From the NCBI GenBank assembly GCA_030849075.1, contig JASAOO010003255.1, positions 1 to 32,796 of the forward strand: DNA of 32,796 nucleotides, read 5' to 3'. The translations under genes and the position numbers were made by a program. The DNA comes from Zelonia costaricensis. Taxonomy: Eukaryota; Euglenozoa; Kinetoplastea; Trypanosomatida; Trypanosomatidae. Each line of letters opens with the position of its first letter. The stretch's first letter is position 1. Below are positions 1 to 9,055 of this stretch, piece after piece. The notes beneath the pieces were generated by a model, which saw only the letters and a program-made list of their open reading frames with translations, was not told the DNA's origin and searched no databases.

Positions 1-298
1 GTCAAGAGAGGGAGGGGGAAGGGAAGGGGTTGAGTCTACCAACGCACGCACACACGCCATGAAAACAATGACGAGGAAGCAAACGAGCCAGCAGTCGATC
101 TAGTGAACCTAGAAGAAGAAGAGAAGAAGGAAGGAGAGGGGAGGGGAGGGGCCAAGAGCGCATCACCGGTTGATGTCGTCCTCGAAGCATGACAAGGGGG
201 GCAGAAAGAAAAAACGAATGGACTGCGTTCATCAACACGCACACTCACACGTCAACTCAAGGCGGCAGGGAGGCCAGACACGCATCTACCATGGACGC
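1..298. other. Intergenic region at left edge; possible 5' end of next gene
   Basis: This is the sequence downstream of the PB1 protein stop in the direction of transcription. It contains two purine tracts on the plus strand (about 5-29 and 111-150), which read as pyrimidine tracts in the sense transcript. An ATG on the minus strand at 58-60 opens a frame with no stop for 20 codons to the window edge. It lies about 50 nt after a good acceptor AG, so it could be the first codons of the next gene or simply leader sequence. The 3' UTR of the PB1 gene must be short, because less than 150 nt separates its stop from the next acceptor tract. Confidence 0.4.
109..150 (-). promoter_or_regulatory. Putative spliced-leader acceptor for the next gene off the left edge
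   Basis: On the minus strand a run of about 40 nearly pure pyrimidines ends in TTCTTCTTCTAG; the AG corresponds to plus positions 109-110. It is the first AG after the tract. It would define the 5' end of the mRNA for a gene lying mostly or entirely outside the window. Confidence 0.5.
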
Positions 299-3200
299 TC
301 AGTGCCAGGATGGCTTGCGCTGCGCCATCGCACGACTGTTCGCCTCGCGCATCCGCTGCATCTCCGCAAACACCTCGACGCCGCCGTCGTCGTAGTCGTC
401 GTCACCGTCGCCCTCGGCGCTCGCTTCTCCGCCGTCGAGGATGCGCTGCCGCGTCGGCGTGCCCCGCGCCCCGCGGCGCAGGCGCTGCGGCGTGCGACGA
501 CCCGGCGGGGACGCCTTGGACGGCGACGCGTTCGCAGCTATGGCGGGCCGCGGCGGAAGCGTCGCAGGCCCCTTCGGCTCGGGCGCGGCGCGCTGCACGC
601 GGGACCGGTCGCTGCACACCGTCTCCACCTCGTCCAGGTTGAAGACGTCACTGGCCCAGCGGCGTGGTGCGCGGGTGGGGGAGCCGGCGACGCGCGCCCG
701 CGGGGCGGCCGTGGCGTCAACGCTGGGCGCGGCGGCAGCGGCATAGTCATCGCTGCCACTGCCGCTGCTCACCTCCTTCAACGTAGGAGCGGGTGTGCCC
801 GCCTCGCGACTGACCGCGCCCGGCAGCGCCATGCCGTCCACCTTTGCAGAGCAGAGCGTCGTCGTAAAGGTGTTGCGTGGTGGCTTGCCGCTCCCCACCG
901 CCGCCGGGCGTGGCAGCCGCTCCGTCGGCCGCGTCACCGCGCTCGGTGCGTACTCGGAGCCGGCAACGCTGCGCTCGTGCCGCACGGTTGACATCGAGGC
1001 CCGCGTGCGGATTTCCATCAACGTCAGCTCATCCTCGTCGCTCGGCATCTCCCACCGCCTCGCCACCTCCAGATCGATGTGTACCGTGCTCGACGCACGG
1101 AGCGGGCTGTCAGTTGCGTCAGTCGCCGTCCCCGCCCCCTGCGCTCCATCACCGACGTCAGCAGGGACCGCAGGTCGCTCGGGCAGCGTTGCCACGGAGG
1201 TGTCAGGGAATGGGCGGCGGGTCGCCTCTGCCGTGACCGCCGCGCCTGCAGTCGCCCCTCCATGCTCCTCACCCGACGGGGACCGTCCACCGGAGCGCCG
1301 CGGCTTCGCCGAGGGGCGAGCCGCGCCCTCTGCGTGGGGTGAGGCCGCGTTGCGTCGCAGGTTCTCCGCCGTCAGCGCCGCCGTCTGGGGCCCCGCGCCT
1401 GCCGCTGCGGCGGACGGGGGTGAGTCCTTGCCACGAGCCACAGCCCCGTTACCCTGGCGGCGCTGCGCCGGCTGGCCGGCTGCGGCTGTCTTCTGCGGCG
1501 ACACACACCGCGCCCCGCCCGGTGCGGCGGCGGCGGCGTTGCGGCCCCGCGGCGGCAGCAGTGGTGCCCGCTGCGGGGAGGTCTGGCGCAGCGCATGCGG
1601 GTGGATGCGTAGCGGCTTGCGAGCGTGCCCCGTGCCCGTCCCGCTCGCGCCACCGCCGCTCTTGGCAGCCGAGGTGAGGCGGTCGAAGACGTTCGCGCGC
1701 TTCTCTGCCCCGGCGGCCGGCGGCGCTGGCGGCGAGGCTCGCGGTGCCGCGGGGCGGGCAGGGTCTGGGGTGACCTCGGTGCGGTAGTCCGTGCTCTCCA
1801 GCTCCGAGCCCCCCTCGGCCACCCGCGCATTCGCGGCCGCCGGCGATGTCGACGGGGGCTGTGGCGGCCTCGCGGAGCTGTCCGCTTCGCGCATGGAGAA
1901 GGAGTCCACGGCGGCCATGGGACCGGGCATCACCGGGTAGTCGCAGAACAGCTCGACCTTTACGCCGCCGCAGCCGTGAGGCGTCAGCTCGCTGAGCATC
2001 ATGACCCAGTCCTGCTGATCGAGAAGCGAGATGAAGTCGCCGTCCGCGTCCTCATAGCGAACGCGCAGCCGCCGCTCCGCTGCCCCGCTGCCGTGGTGCG
2101 GGGAGGATGGTGAGGGCAGTGCCTGTTGCTGCTGCTGCTGCGCCTGGCAGAACTCGTGAATTTGCTGATAGACGTCAGCGAAGACGGCCTGGGCGGCGTC
2201 CGGGACGGGCAGCACGCGCGTCTGTGCATCGAAGTGGATCTTGAGCCGCAGCGTGTCAAGCCGCCGCAGCCGCGCCCGCGCCTCCTCAACGAGGTGGCCG
2301 CCCACGCCGGCATCCTCGGCTTGCTGAATGCGGCGTCGCAGCTCCTCGGCACTCGGGCCCTGCACGGTGCCGTCGCTGGCGCGGGTGGTACGGGCCGGGC
2401 TGCTGCCCACGCTGCGCCCGTGGCCGTACGCGTATCCGTCGTCACCGGCGCGCCACGCCTCGGCCGGCGACTGCGCCGCAGGGGTGGGGGTGGTGCTCGC
2501 TCCCTCCCACGCGGGGCGGCGCGGGGTGGCCTGCGCGGAGGCGGAGAGACCCGAGCCGTGCTCGTCGGCGGAGGCCCGCGTCAGGAGGGCCGCCTCCAAC
2601 TCGCGCCGCGCCTGCCGCTGCGCGAAGAGCATCGCGAACACGTCGCACAGCTCCACATACGCCATGCTCAGCTCCGGCGACCACGCGCCACCGGGGCGAT
2701 GCGCCACGAAAAGACTGCGGGCGTTGAAGCCGGCGGGAAGCGCGTCGCCGATCCACGCCGTTGCGTTCGCTGACGGCGACCCTGCACCACCGCCAGCGCC
2801 GACGGCACAGACCGACGAGTTGGCGCTCGTGCGGATAGGCGTCACAGAGTCGCCACCAGGGGACGCGGGCGTGGACGTCTGTTCCGGCCGCGGCGAGCTG
2901 GCGCACGACGCGCCAGTGTCAGAGAGGCGGCCACTGGGGCGAAGCAGCTTGAAAGACTCCAGCGCGGAGCGGCCCACCGCACAGGCGTTGTGTGCGGCGG
3001 CGACGTCGTGCGCCGCGCCCCACGAGGCGAGCAGCTCGTTGCCGCGTGTGACGTGCTCCAGCAGCGTGGCGAGCTCCGGCGTCGGCAGCTGCAGCGTCGC
3101 CGTGGCCGTGCGCAGCAGCGCATCGGCCTCGTGCAGCCGTCCGAGAAGCTCCTCTGCCCGGCGCAGGTGTTGGCTGCCCTCTTCGTCCTGCGCGGACGGG

Positions 3201-5311
3201 CAGCCGCCACTGCGAGCGCGCGACGCCGCCTGCGCCGCCTTCACGACCGGAACGAGCTGCGCCGCTCGCAGCGTGCCCTCCGCCACGGCCCCGCTGTCAA
3301 GCACGGTCTGCAGCTCCGCAAACACCGCGCGGCGCTGGGCAAGCGACCGCGCCAGCTCCTCCAGCGGCGCCTCCACGTCATCCCGCAGCAGAGACGTGAT
3401 CGTCTCGCCACTGCGCAGGATCTCGTGAAGGCCGTCGATGCGCAGCGACGCTTGCTGCGCACGCCGCACCGCCGCCTCCACGTTCCCGGTCCTCGCGGCG
3501 CTCTCGCGAGCTTCCCGCACAAGCGCGCGCCACTCCCGCATCGCCGGTAGCCAGCGGTCCGCCATCCAGCGGAAGAAGGGACTGCGCGCCACCATGCCAG
3601 CAGGGGTGAAGCAACGGGCCGGACTCGCCGCCGTCGCGGCGGGGAGGTCGACGGCAACCTTGAAGGCGCACCACACCTCGCGCGCCTGGTCAAAGTCGCG
3701 GCGGAGCGCGGCCTCGCGCAGGAGCACCACCTCGTGCGTCATGCTTGCCATGAAGTGCACGAGCTGGTGCATCGACTGGAAGACTGCGCGACGCTCCGCC
3801 AGGGCCTGGCGCACCGCGGCCGCCTCGTGCAGTGACAACTGCCGCTCCACGGCGTCGGCGAGGCGCAGGAGCCGCGCGCTGTGCTCGGCCGCCTCGCGCT
3901 CCAGCAGCGGCACATCCACGTCTTCGCCGAGCTGCGCGTACTCGAGCTTCGTGAAGGCGCTCAGTAGGCGGCTTGCGGCGTGGTGGACGTCTGGCAGGAG
4001 CGCCACAGAGTCGCCGCTGCCGCTGCCGCTGCTGGTCTGCTCCGGCGCGTCGGGGTCGTGGGGGTCTGGCGACACACTCGCAACGCGGCCGTGGCCGTTG
4101 CGGTGGGCACGTCGGCGGTACGGCACGACCGAGGCACGGAAGGTGTCGGTCGACCGCGGCGGGGCCGCGCACCGGCGTCGCTCCCCCAACGCGGCAGCCA
4201 CCTCGGCCACGTAGTCCAGCACCGCCTGCGCCTGCTCCAGCTGGTGCCGCACCGCGGGGTCGACCTCCGCCGGGCCGCACGGGCGCGGCGGCGGCGAGTC
4301 GGGCTGCGCGTCCGGCTGCACTCGTGGCGGCGTTAGCGCGCGTGTCTCTGCAGCCGCGGGGACCGACGCTGGTGCGGGGATGTCGATGGGAGACACTGCG
4401 TTGGGGGCGTGCGCCGGCTGCTTGCGGAGGGTCGCCGTGACGGGCCGCCCCTTGGCGCTCGGGGTGCGCCTGACAGGGGCACGGCTGCCGGCGGCGGGGG
4501 GTGTGGGGCCGACCGTAGAGGGCGCCGCAGCGGCAGCTTGCGGCCGCTGATGAAGCCCGCACGAGGGGGTGTGCCGGTAGCTCGCACCGGAGGCACCGGT
4601 GGAGGGCGAGGCCCGCGAGGCCGGGCTCACGGTACGCGGCACCGCGCCACGACGCGTTCCGCTGCCGGCTGCATTAGGAGGCTCCGCCGCACCGCCGCAG
4701 GTGGGTGCTGCGACGGGCCCGGTCAGCAAGTTCTCCTTGCCAGGAGGGAGTCGGTGGTGCACGACGAGGTCTGCGCCCTCACCACTTCCGTTCGCCGCAG
4801 CCTTAGCCGACCACACCGGGTCCACGTGGCGCGCGACGGGGGCGGGTAGGCCACTCACGGCACTGGCGCTACTCTCACCACCGGCGCCGCGGCGGCGGCG
4901 GTGCTCTGGGACGTAGGACTGCGACGGGGTCGTCAGCGGGCTCACATCGACGTCGCCGTCGTCGCAGCTGCTGCGTGGGGAGGAGAGCGGGGAGGTGGCC
5001 AACGGGTCAGCAGCACGCGCTGCGGCCGCGGCGGTTGTGGTGGTGGTGGTCGCGGTGGTAGGGGCAGCAGGCTGGCTGTGCTGGTGCAGGACAGCGGTAG
5101 GACTGAATGGGGCGTTGGAGTGGACGCACTTGAGCGGCTCCGGCGAGGTGGACGGCGAGGACGGTTGCCCCGGCTGCTTCGCCTTGTGACTCTCGTAGCT
5201 GCTGCGGCCGTAGCTCTTGACGTAGTTGGCGTCGCTGCGGTGGCGTGCCTTGCCTGCACCCAGCGCCGGTGCCGGGGTGACATGCCCTTTGCTGCCGCCT
5301 GTGTGGCTCAT
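299..5311 (-). CDS. Very large PB1 domain protein with helical modules, otherwise disordered
   Basis: This encodes 1670 aa from the ATG at 5309-5311 to TGA at 299-301. The frame stays open upstream to 5515, but that extension reads through a CA repeat (His-Thr runs) and a 13-base C run with an N, so I take it as leader. Residues 1-350 and 1130-1670 are Pro/Ser/Ala/Arg-rich and probably disordered. Residues about 410-790 are charged and helical; a Gln/Glu-Arg-Arg-Ala-Val-Phe signature recurs near 504 and 655, suggesting repeated helical modules. Residues about 1015-1125 look like a PB1 domain: a basic first strand (Lys1024) and an OPCA-type acidic loop (Asp1088, Asp1090, Asp1092), with a poly-Gln insertion between them. 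PB1 domains mediate head-to-tail protein pairing. Having both the basic and acidic faces implies a type I/II PB1. No kinase, UBA or other enzyme domain is seen, so a scaffold role is inferred only. Confidence 0.85.
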   Translation of the reverse strand: MSHTGGSKGHVTPAPALGAGKARHRSDANYVKSYGRSSYESHKAKQPGQPSSPSTSPEPLKCVHSNAPFSPTAVLHQHSQPAAPTTATTTTTTAAAAARAADPLATSPLSSPRSSCDDGDVDVSPLTTPSQSYVPEHRRRRGAGGESSASAVSGLPAPVARHVDPVWSAKAAANGSGEGADLVVHHRLPPGKENLLTGPVAAPTCGGAAEPPNAAGSGTRRGAVPRTVSPASRASPSTGASGASYRHTPSCGLHQRPQAAAAAPSTVGPTPPAAGSRAPVRRTPSAKGRPVTATLRKQPAHAPNAVSPIDIPAPASVPAAAETRALTPPRVQPDAQPDSPPPRPCGPAEVDPAVRHQLEQAQAVLDYVAEVAAALGERRRCAAPPRSTDTFRASVVPYRRRAHRNGHGRVASVSPDPHDPDAPEQTSSGSGSGDSVALLPDVHHAASRLLSAFTKLEYAQLGEDVDVPLLEREAAEHSARLLRLADAVERQLSLHEAAAVRQALAERRAVFQSMHQLVHFMASMTHEVVLLREAALRRDFDQAREVWCAFKVAVDLPAATAASPARCFTPAGMVARSPFFRWMADRWLPAMREWRALVREARESAARTGNVEAAVRRAQQASLRIDGLHEILRSGETITSLLRDDVEAPLEELARSLAQRRAVFAELQTVLDSGAVAEGTLRAAQLVPVVKAAQAASRARSGGCPSAQDEEGSQHLRRAEELLGRLHEADALLRTATATLQLPTPELATLLEHVTRGNELLASWGAAHDVAAAHNACAVGRSALESFKLLRPSGRLSDTGASCASSPRPEQTSTPASPGGDSVTPIRTSANSSVCAVGAGGGAGSPSANATAWIGDALPAGFNARSLFVAHRPGGAWSPELSMAYVELCDVFAMLFAQRQARRELEAALLTRASADEHGSGLSASAQATPRRPAWEGASTTPTPAAQSPAEAWRAGDDGYAYGHGRSVGSSPARTTRASDGTVQGPSAEELRRRIQQAEDAGVGGHLVEEARARLRRLDTLRLKIHFDAQTRVLPVPDAAQAVFADVYQQIHEFCQAQQQQQQALPSPSSPHHGSGAAERRLRVRYEDADGDFISLLDQQDWVMMLSELTPHGCGGVKVELFCDYPVMPGPMAAVDSFSMREADSSARPPQPPSTSPAAANARVAEGGSELESTDYRTEVTPDPARPAAPRASPPAPPAAGAEKRANVFDRLTSAAKSGGGASGTGTGHARKPLRIHPHALRQTSPQRAPLLPPRGRNAAAAAPGGARCVSPQKTAAAGQPAQRRQGNGAVARGKDSPPSAAAAGAGPQTAALTAENLRRNAASPHAEGAARPSAKPRRSGGRSPSGEEHGGATAGAAVTAEATRRPFPDTSVATLPERPAVPADVGDGAQGAGTATDATDSPLRASSTVHIDLEVARRWEMPSDEDELTLMEIRTRASMSTVRHERSVAGSEYAPSAVTRPTERLPRPAAVGSGKPPRNTFTTTLCSAKVDGMALPGAVSREAGTPAPTLKEVSSGSGSDDYAAAAAPSVDATAAPRARVAGSPTRAPRRWASDVFNLDEVETVCSDRSRVQRAAPEPKGPATLPPRPAIAANASPSKASPPGRRTPQRLRRGARGTPTRQRILDGGEASAEGDGDDDYDDGGVEVFAEMQRMREANSRAMAQRKPSWH

Positions 5312-6339
5312 TGCTGCCGATGGGGGGGGGGGGGNTGTGGAACGGCGCCGCGCTCTGGCACAGTTAGCGAGCGTAGAGGTGTGCGTGTGTGTGTGTGTGG
5401 GCGTCGTCGTGTGTACGGGTGGGGGTGGGGAGTTAAGGAGCGATGGAGAGAGAGCCGGTACGGGGACGGGGGGGGGGACGCTGCGCACGTGCCCCGCATC
5501 ACAGCGAGACCGCAAGCCGTGGCATCCGGCAGGTGCTGTGAGCGTGACTCCGTTGCCTTGTTTTCCACTGTATTACTCGCCTCCCGAAGTGGCGTTTTTA
5601 AGAGTTTACTTGTGTGTGTTTGTGTGTGGGTGTGCGTCGTGGCATAACGGCGATGGTTGCTGCCGCTGCGAGACGAGGGGAGCGAGAAGGTAGGGAGGGG
5701 GTGTGACGTTGGCGGCGCAGCCCGCACCCACCCACAGACGCGCACACAGGCGAGACGTGTGAGGAGCGCGGAGTGGGGCGGGGGAGAAGAGGCGGAGGAT
5801 GGGCGCAGGCTGTGTGGCCCGTGCCGCACACCGCACGAGGGCGGTGAGAGGGCAAGCACGCCCCTCCCCCCTCCCTCGCGTCACATCCAGGAATCCGCTG
5901 CACCCGACGTGAAGGAGATGTGCACACAAGACACGGAGGGAAAAGAAGCCCAAAGCGAAAAGCACACAACACTGCGGCCTGAGAAGCCATCGAGGGCGGT
6001 AACGGAGTCATATTGCGAGCCCGTCCCGTACGCACAGCGCAAGCACCTCACGGCACCGTCGCAGTAACGCCACGACGGGAGGGGGGAGGAGGAGGAGGGG
6101 GGGGGGGCGACAAGAGCGCTACGACACGCACCGTTGGTCCGCGGTCTGCCGAACGGCGGTTGCGGCGGTGCGATAGAAATCAGGAACGCTATAGGGCAAG
6201 GTGGCGCCACAAGGAGAGGAGGGCTGTCGAGGTCGGCGGGGTCTGCGCGGTTGAAGTGCGCTGGTAAGCCCAATGCGCACACCACAACCACACACACACA
6301 CACACTCGAGCCCGTGAGCGGCATCGTTGCTGTCGATAC
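5312..6339. other. Intergenic region, low complexity
   Basis: It holds the 3' UTR of the secreted-protein gene and the leader region of the PB1 gene. Visible content is G runs at 5322-5334, 5468-5477 and 6097-6107 on the plus strand, a short TG repeat near 5383-5399, a CA repeat near 6289-6304, and one N at 5335. Minus-strand frames here are rich in His-Thr and Cys-Val runs from dinucleotide repeats and show no domain. I see no gene. Confidence 0.6.
5314..5334 (-). promoter_or_regulatory. Putative spliced-leader acceptor of the PB1 gene (2-nt leader)
   Basis: The sense strand has a 13-base C run (plus 5322-5334) followed by ATCGGCAG and then CA before the ATG. The first AG after the tract (plus 5314-5315) would leave a leader of only 2 nt. 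An alternative AG at 5355-5356, after a weaker CT-rich stretch around 5420-5455, would give a leader of about 43 nt that contains the C run. I cannot decide between them. Confidence 0.35.
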
Positions 6340-7560
6340 TCACAGGTCTGCAGCTGCATCAGCGTCGGCTGCCGACGCGTCCGTCGCGTTCTTGGCCTCC
6401 TCCGCAATCTCCCCCTCCACCGCCAATGCCATGCCGGGCACGTGGGCGATGCGGCCCTCCTCGCGCAGCTGGGCGAGGTTCAGCGTGAAGGGCACGATAA
6501 GGCGGCCAAGCACTTCTGCCTCGACAGGCTCGTCTGTGGAAATCCCGCCGGCCTTGCCGGCCCGCGTCTGGCCTGGCTCCTTCTGCTGCTGCCGACGGCG
6601 CCAGAACTGCAGGACCACCTCCCATGGCCCCTCGACGAGGCGGTGCAGCGGCTTGGTGATCACGCCGTGAAACACGCCGCCACTGAGTCCGTCCTCCTCT
6701 TCGCCACCGTCAGCGTCCTCCTGCATCTCCTCCTCGTCCAGGTCCGTGAGCTCGACGCGAGCGCCGGGCAGTGACCCGAACCCGGCCGTGTCAGCCGGGG
6801 ACGACTGCCGTGGAGCGGGGTGTGGAAGCGGGCAGCTGCGCAGCACGCGGCTCTGCCGCAGCGCCGCCCCCTCCCCAACCTCTTCGTCGCAGTCGAGGTC
6901 GTTGTCGCCCTGCTGCGCTGTCATCCACACGCACGTGGCCTCCGTCAGCGCGTCACAGCAGAGGCTGTAGCCATCCCCGCCGTGGAAGCCCTTGTACTGG
7001 ACCGTCGAGTCCCCTTTCGCCTTGAGGGAGACGGCGTAGCGCCAGCTGTCGTCGTCCTCCGTGACGAACGGGAGCGACGGTGGCGCCGCGGCCGACACCG
7101 CAGGCGCGCGCTGCGCTGCAGCGCCGGCAGAGTCGCCTGCTACGTCTTTAGTGAAGTAGTCCGCGTCGGTGCCGATCTGCCGCTGCAAGAGCGCGGCCAC
7201 GTGCGGGGCCCTCCGCATCGACCAGCGGACCGTCACGTTGCACGTCGTGTCGTCGTCGTCGCCACCGCCAGCGTGAGGGGACGACGCGAAAGTGGCGCAC
7301 TGCAGCTCTGCCGCGGCTGCGCGCACGGTGAAGTACGCGTAGTTGCAGTTGTGCAAGGGGTCTGCCTTGGCGAGGTCGGTCAGTTGGTTCATGGCCGAGA
7401 AGGGTCGCTGGCAGCGGAAGCTCGGCGCAGCAGCGGACGCCGGCGTGCCAGCAAGCGCGGCGAGAGCGAGGATGCACAGTACAGTGAGTGCGCACAGAGG
7501 CGAAGATGCCGATGCGGCAGTCCTGCGCCGCATGGCGGGGGTGGGGTATAGAGGTGCCAT
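6340..7560 (-). CDS. Predicted secreted or ER-lumenal protein of unknown function
   Basis: This encodes 406 aa from ATG 7558-7560 to TGA 6340-6342. The N-terminus has Arg residues at 11-13, a hydrophobic stretch at about 21-38 and an Ala-Ser-Ala site near 41-44, a good signal peptide. A second Met at residue 10 would also precede the signal. The mature part carries several cysteines (Cys50 and Cys72 first, then others), compatible with disulfides in an oxidising compartment, and Asp/Glu-rich stretches in the C-terminal half. I see no second membrane segment, GPI-type hydrophobic tail or KDEL-like end; the protein finishes in an Ala/Asp-rich tail. I do not recognise the family. The upstream extension of the open frame reads UTR-like sequence and is not included. 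Confidence 0.8.
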   Translation of the reverse strand: MAPLYPTPAMRRRTAASASSPLCALTVLCILALAALAGTPASAAAPSFRCQRPFSAMNQLTDLAKADPLHNCNYAYFTVRAAAAELQCATFASSPHAGGGDDDDTTCNVTVRWSMRRAPHVAALLQRQIGTDADYFTKDVAGDSAGAAAQRAPAVSAAAPPSLPFVTEDDDSWRYAVSLKAKGDSTVQYKGFHGGDGYSLCCDALTEATCVWMTAQQGDNDLDCDEEVGEGAALRQSRVLRSCPLPHPAPRQSSPADTAGFGSLPGARVELTDLDEEEMQEDADGGEEEDGLSGGVFHGVITKPLHRLVEGPWEVVLQFWRRRQQQKEPGQTRAGKAGGISTDEPVEAEVLGRLIVPFTLNLAQLREEGRIAHVPGMALAVEGEIAEEAKNATDASAADADAAADL

Positions 7561-7571
7561 CGTCCGCACCT

Positions 7572-7583
7572 CTGAGAAAGAGC
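7572..7583 (-). promoter_or_regulatory. Putative spliced-leader acceptor of the secreted-protein gene
   Basis: The sense strand reads GCTCTTTCTCAG just before the gene, with the AG at plus 7572-7573 giving an 11-nt leader. The pyrimidine tract is short, so a more distal acceptor is possible. Confidence 0.3.
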
Positions 7584-7977
7584 TTTGTTGAACTGTGGTA
7601 GAACGGGTGTCGAACGCGAAGCGCAGCGACGGGGTGAGGCGGCGGCCCACACAAACGTCCAACACACACAGACACGCACGCAAGCGCAGAGAGGGATACG
7701 TCGCAACCAGCTTGAGGTACCGCCGTGAGACGGGTGGATGCAGTGCAGGCGGCGCACCTAATGGACCCTCTTCAGCAAGGCAAGCATTTGTTGGTTGGAT
7801 GGTTATTGAGTGGGAGTGACGAGGCGGACACAGCGAGGGTGGAGTGGGGCGGGCGCTCTTGCAGTACAGCGCGTAGTCAGGGTCTGGTGCTGCACACGTC
7901 ACGAGAAGCATGCTCAAGTGTCAGAGGGCGGTGCGCCAGAACCGTCGCCGGGCACCCTGGCAACGAGAACGCGCTCT

Positions 7978-8003
7978 GGTGGCGCGCAAAAGTGCGCGCC
8001 ACC
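7978..8003. repeat. Perfect 10-bp GC-rich inverted repeat (hairpin)
   Basis: GGTGGCGCGC at 7978-7987 is exactly complementary to GCGCGCCACC at 7994-8003, with a 6-base loop AAAAGT. In the sense transcript it would form a very stable stem-loop in the UTR between the secreted-protein gene and its upstream neighbour. Confidence 0.8.
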
Positions 8004-8619
8004 GTCAGCAAGCGTGCTCCAGCTAGCCCCCGCTGACCCTTTCCCCTACTATCGTCTCTGTGGCACACAAACGCAACGATCGCGTTCGTTTCCTATGGGT
8101 GAGCGTGTGAGGGAAGGTGGGAGGGGGGGGGGGGGGGCAGCGGAGGAAGGGTGCATTCACTTCTGTGTGTGTGTGCTTGTGTAAGTGTTTTTTTCTTCCC
8201 AGTTTTGTATGGTCCTTATCACATGGCATCGTTCAACCATGCCCTTCAGCCCGTACACTCACAGACACAGACGTGCTCGCGCGCAGTCGACGCGGCCGGC
8301 ACATGGATGAGCGGATTGGAATAGGAAAAATAGAACGCTTCAAGGTGCAGCACCGCCATCCCGAGGGGACCAAACGCAAAGGCCGGAGTCGAAAGCCGCT
8401 GCGTCGACACCAACACACACACACACACGTACACAACCAGCGCAACAGAGAACCATGCAGACGGACACCGGCGGAGTAGGATAGGCGTTGTGCACAGCAC
8501 GATAGGAAGGTAGGGAGGAAGGGGGGGGGGCAGTAGGGAGATCCGGGGTGGACCGGTCGCGGCATCGACAAAATGTTCCGGCAACTGCGACAGAGAGGTG
8601 CCCAGGTGCGTGTGTCTGT

Positions 8620-8624
<5 letters not shown>

Positions 8625-8650
<26 letters not shown>
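8625..8650. repeat. TG dinucleotide repeat, 13 units
   Basis: An uninterrupted (TG)13, preceded by imperfect TGTC units. The sense transcript carries CA repeats here. Confidence 0.95.
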
Positions 8651-9055
8651 GCTGTTGCACGTGAGTGCTGATGTCGGGAATGGACGAGGCGGGAGCAGCA
8701 TAAGGCGGCCAGAAAAAGAAAGTTGAAGAAGAGGAAAGAGCGGAGGGCGGGCCGCTGCCACCACTTGCTGCAATAACTGCACATATACGCTTCTTGGAAA
8801 CAGCTTGGGAGACGGGAAGGGAGAGAGAGCACGGGAAGCTCGTGCCCCACCGGGTGCACACGCGCCGTGAGTGAGGAAACGAGAGAGAGGACACACAAAA
8901 AAGACAAAAACCCACGCGCTGCGGTGCACCGCCCGCCGTTCTAATTCTGCTGTGGACATGTCGAGTGGACTCCCCTGGACCCGCCCGTCAAAACACAAAA
9001 ATAAAAAATCAACAACAACAAACACAAACACAAACACAAACGCACGTTGCTCGCA

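Larger units (their letters stand above)
7561..9055. other. Intergenic region with TG repeat, hairpin and U-rich tract
   Basis: This 1.5 kb separates the large membrane-anchored protein from the secreted-protein gene. It holds G runs at 8123-8137 and 8521-8530, a TG repeat at 8625-8650, a perfect GC hairpin at 7978-8003, and a U-rich sense-strand stretch right after the upstream gene's stop (plus 8995-9041, CAAA/ACAAAC units). A 237-codon minus-strand frame starting at 8959 is full of His-Thr and Cys-Val repeats and is not accepted as a gene. Confidence 0.6.

Noticed and set aside
170..991. Plus-strand open frames antisense to the PB1 gene, and similar long antisense frames elsewhere (for example 10056-11450 and 17127-18434)
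   Set aside because: They mirror GC-rich minus-strand genes with clear domains; long antisense frames are expected at high GC3 and show no domains.
5312..5515. N-terminal extension of the PB1 protein
   Set aside because: It translates a CA repeat and a C run containing an N, and crosses both candidate splice acceptors.
8246..8959. 237-codon minus-strand frame after the 1077-aa gene
   Set aside because: It includes long His-Thr and Cys-Val runs from CA repeats and no recognisable fold; a CCAG precedes the ATG but the composition is not gene-like.
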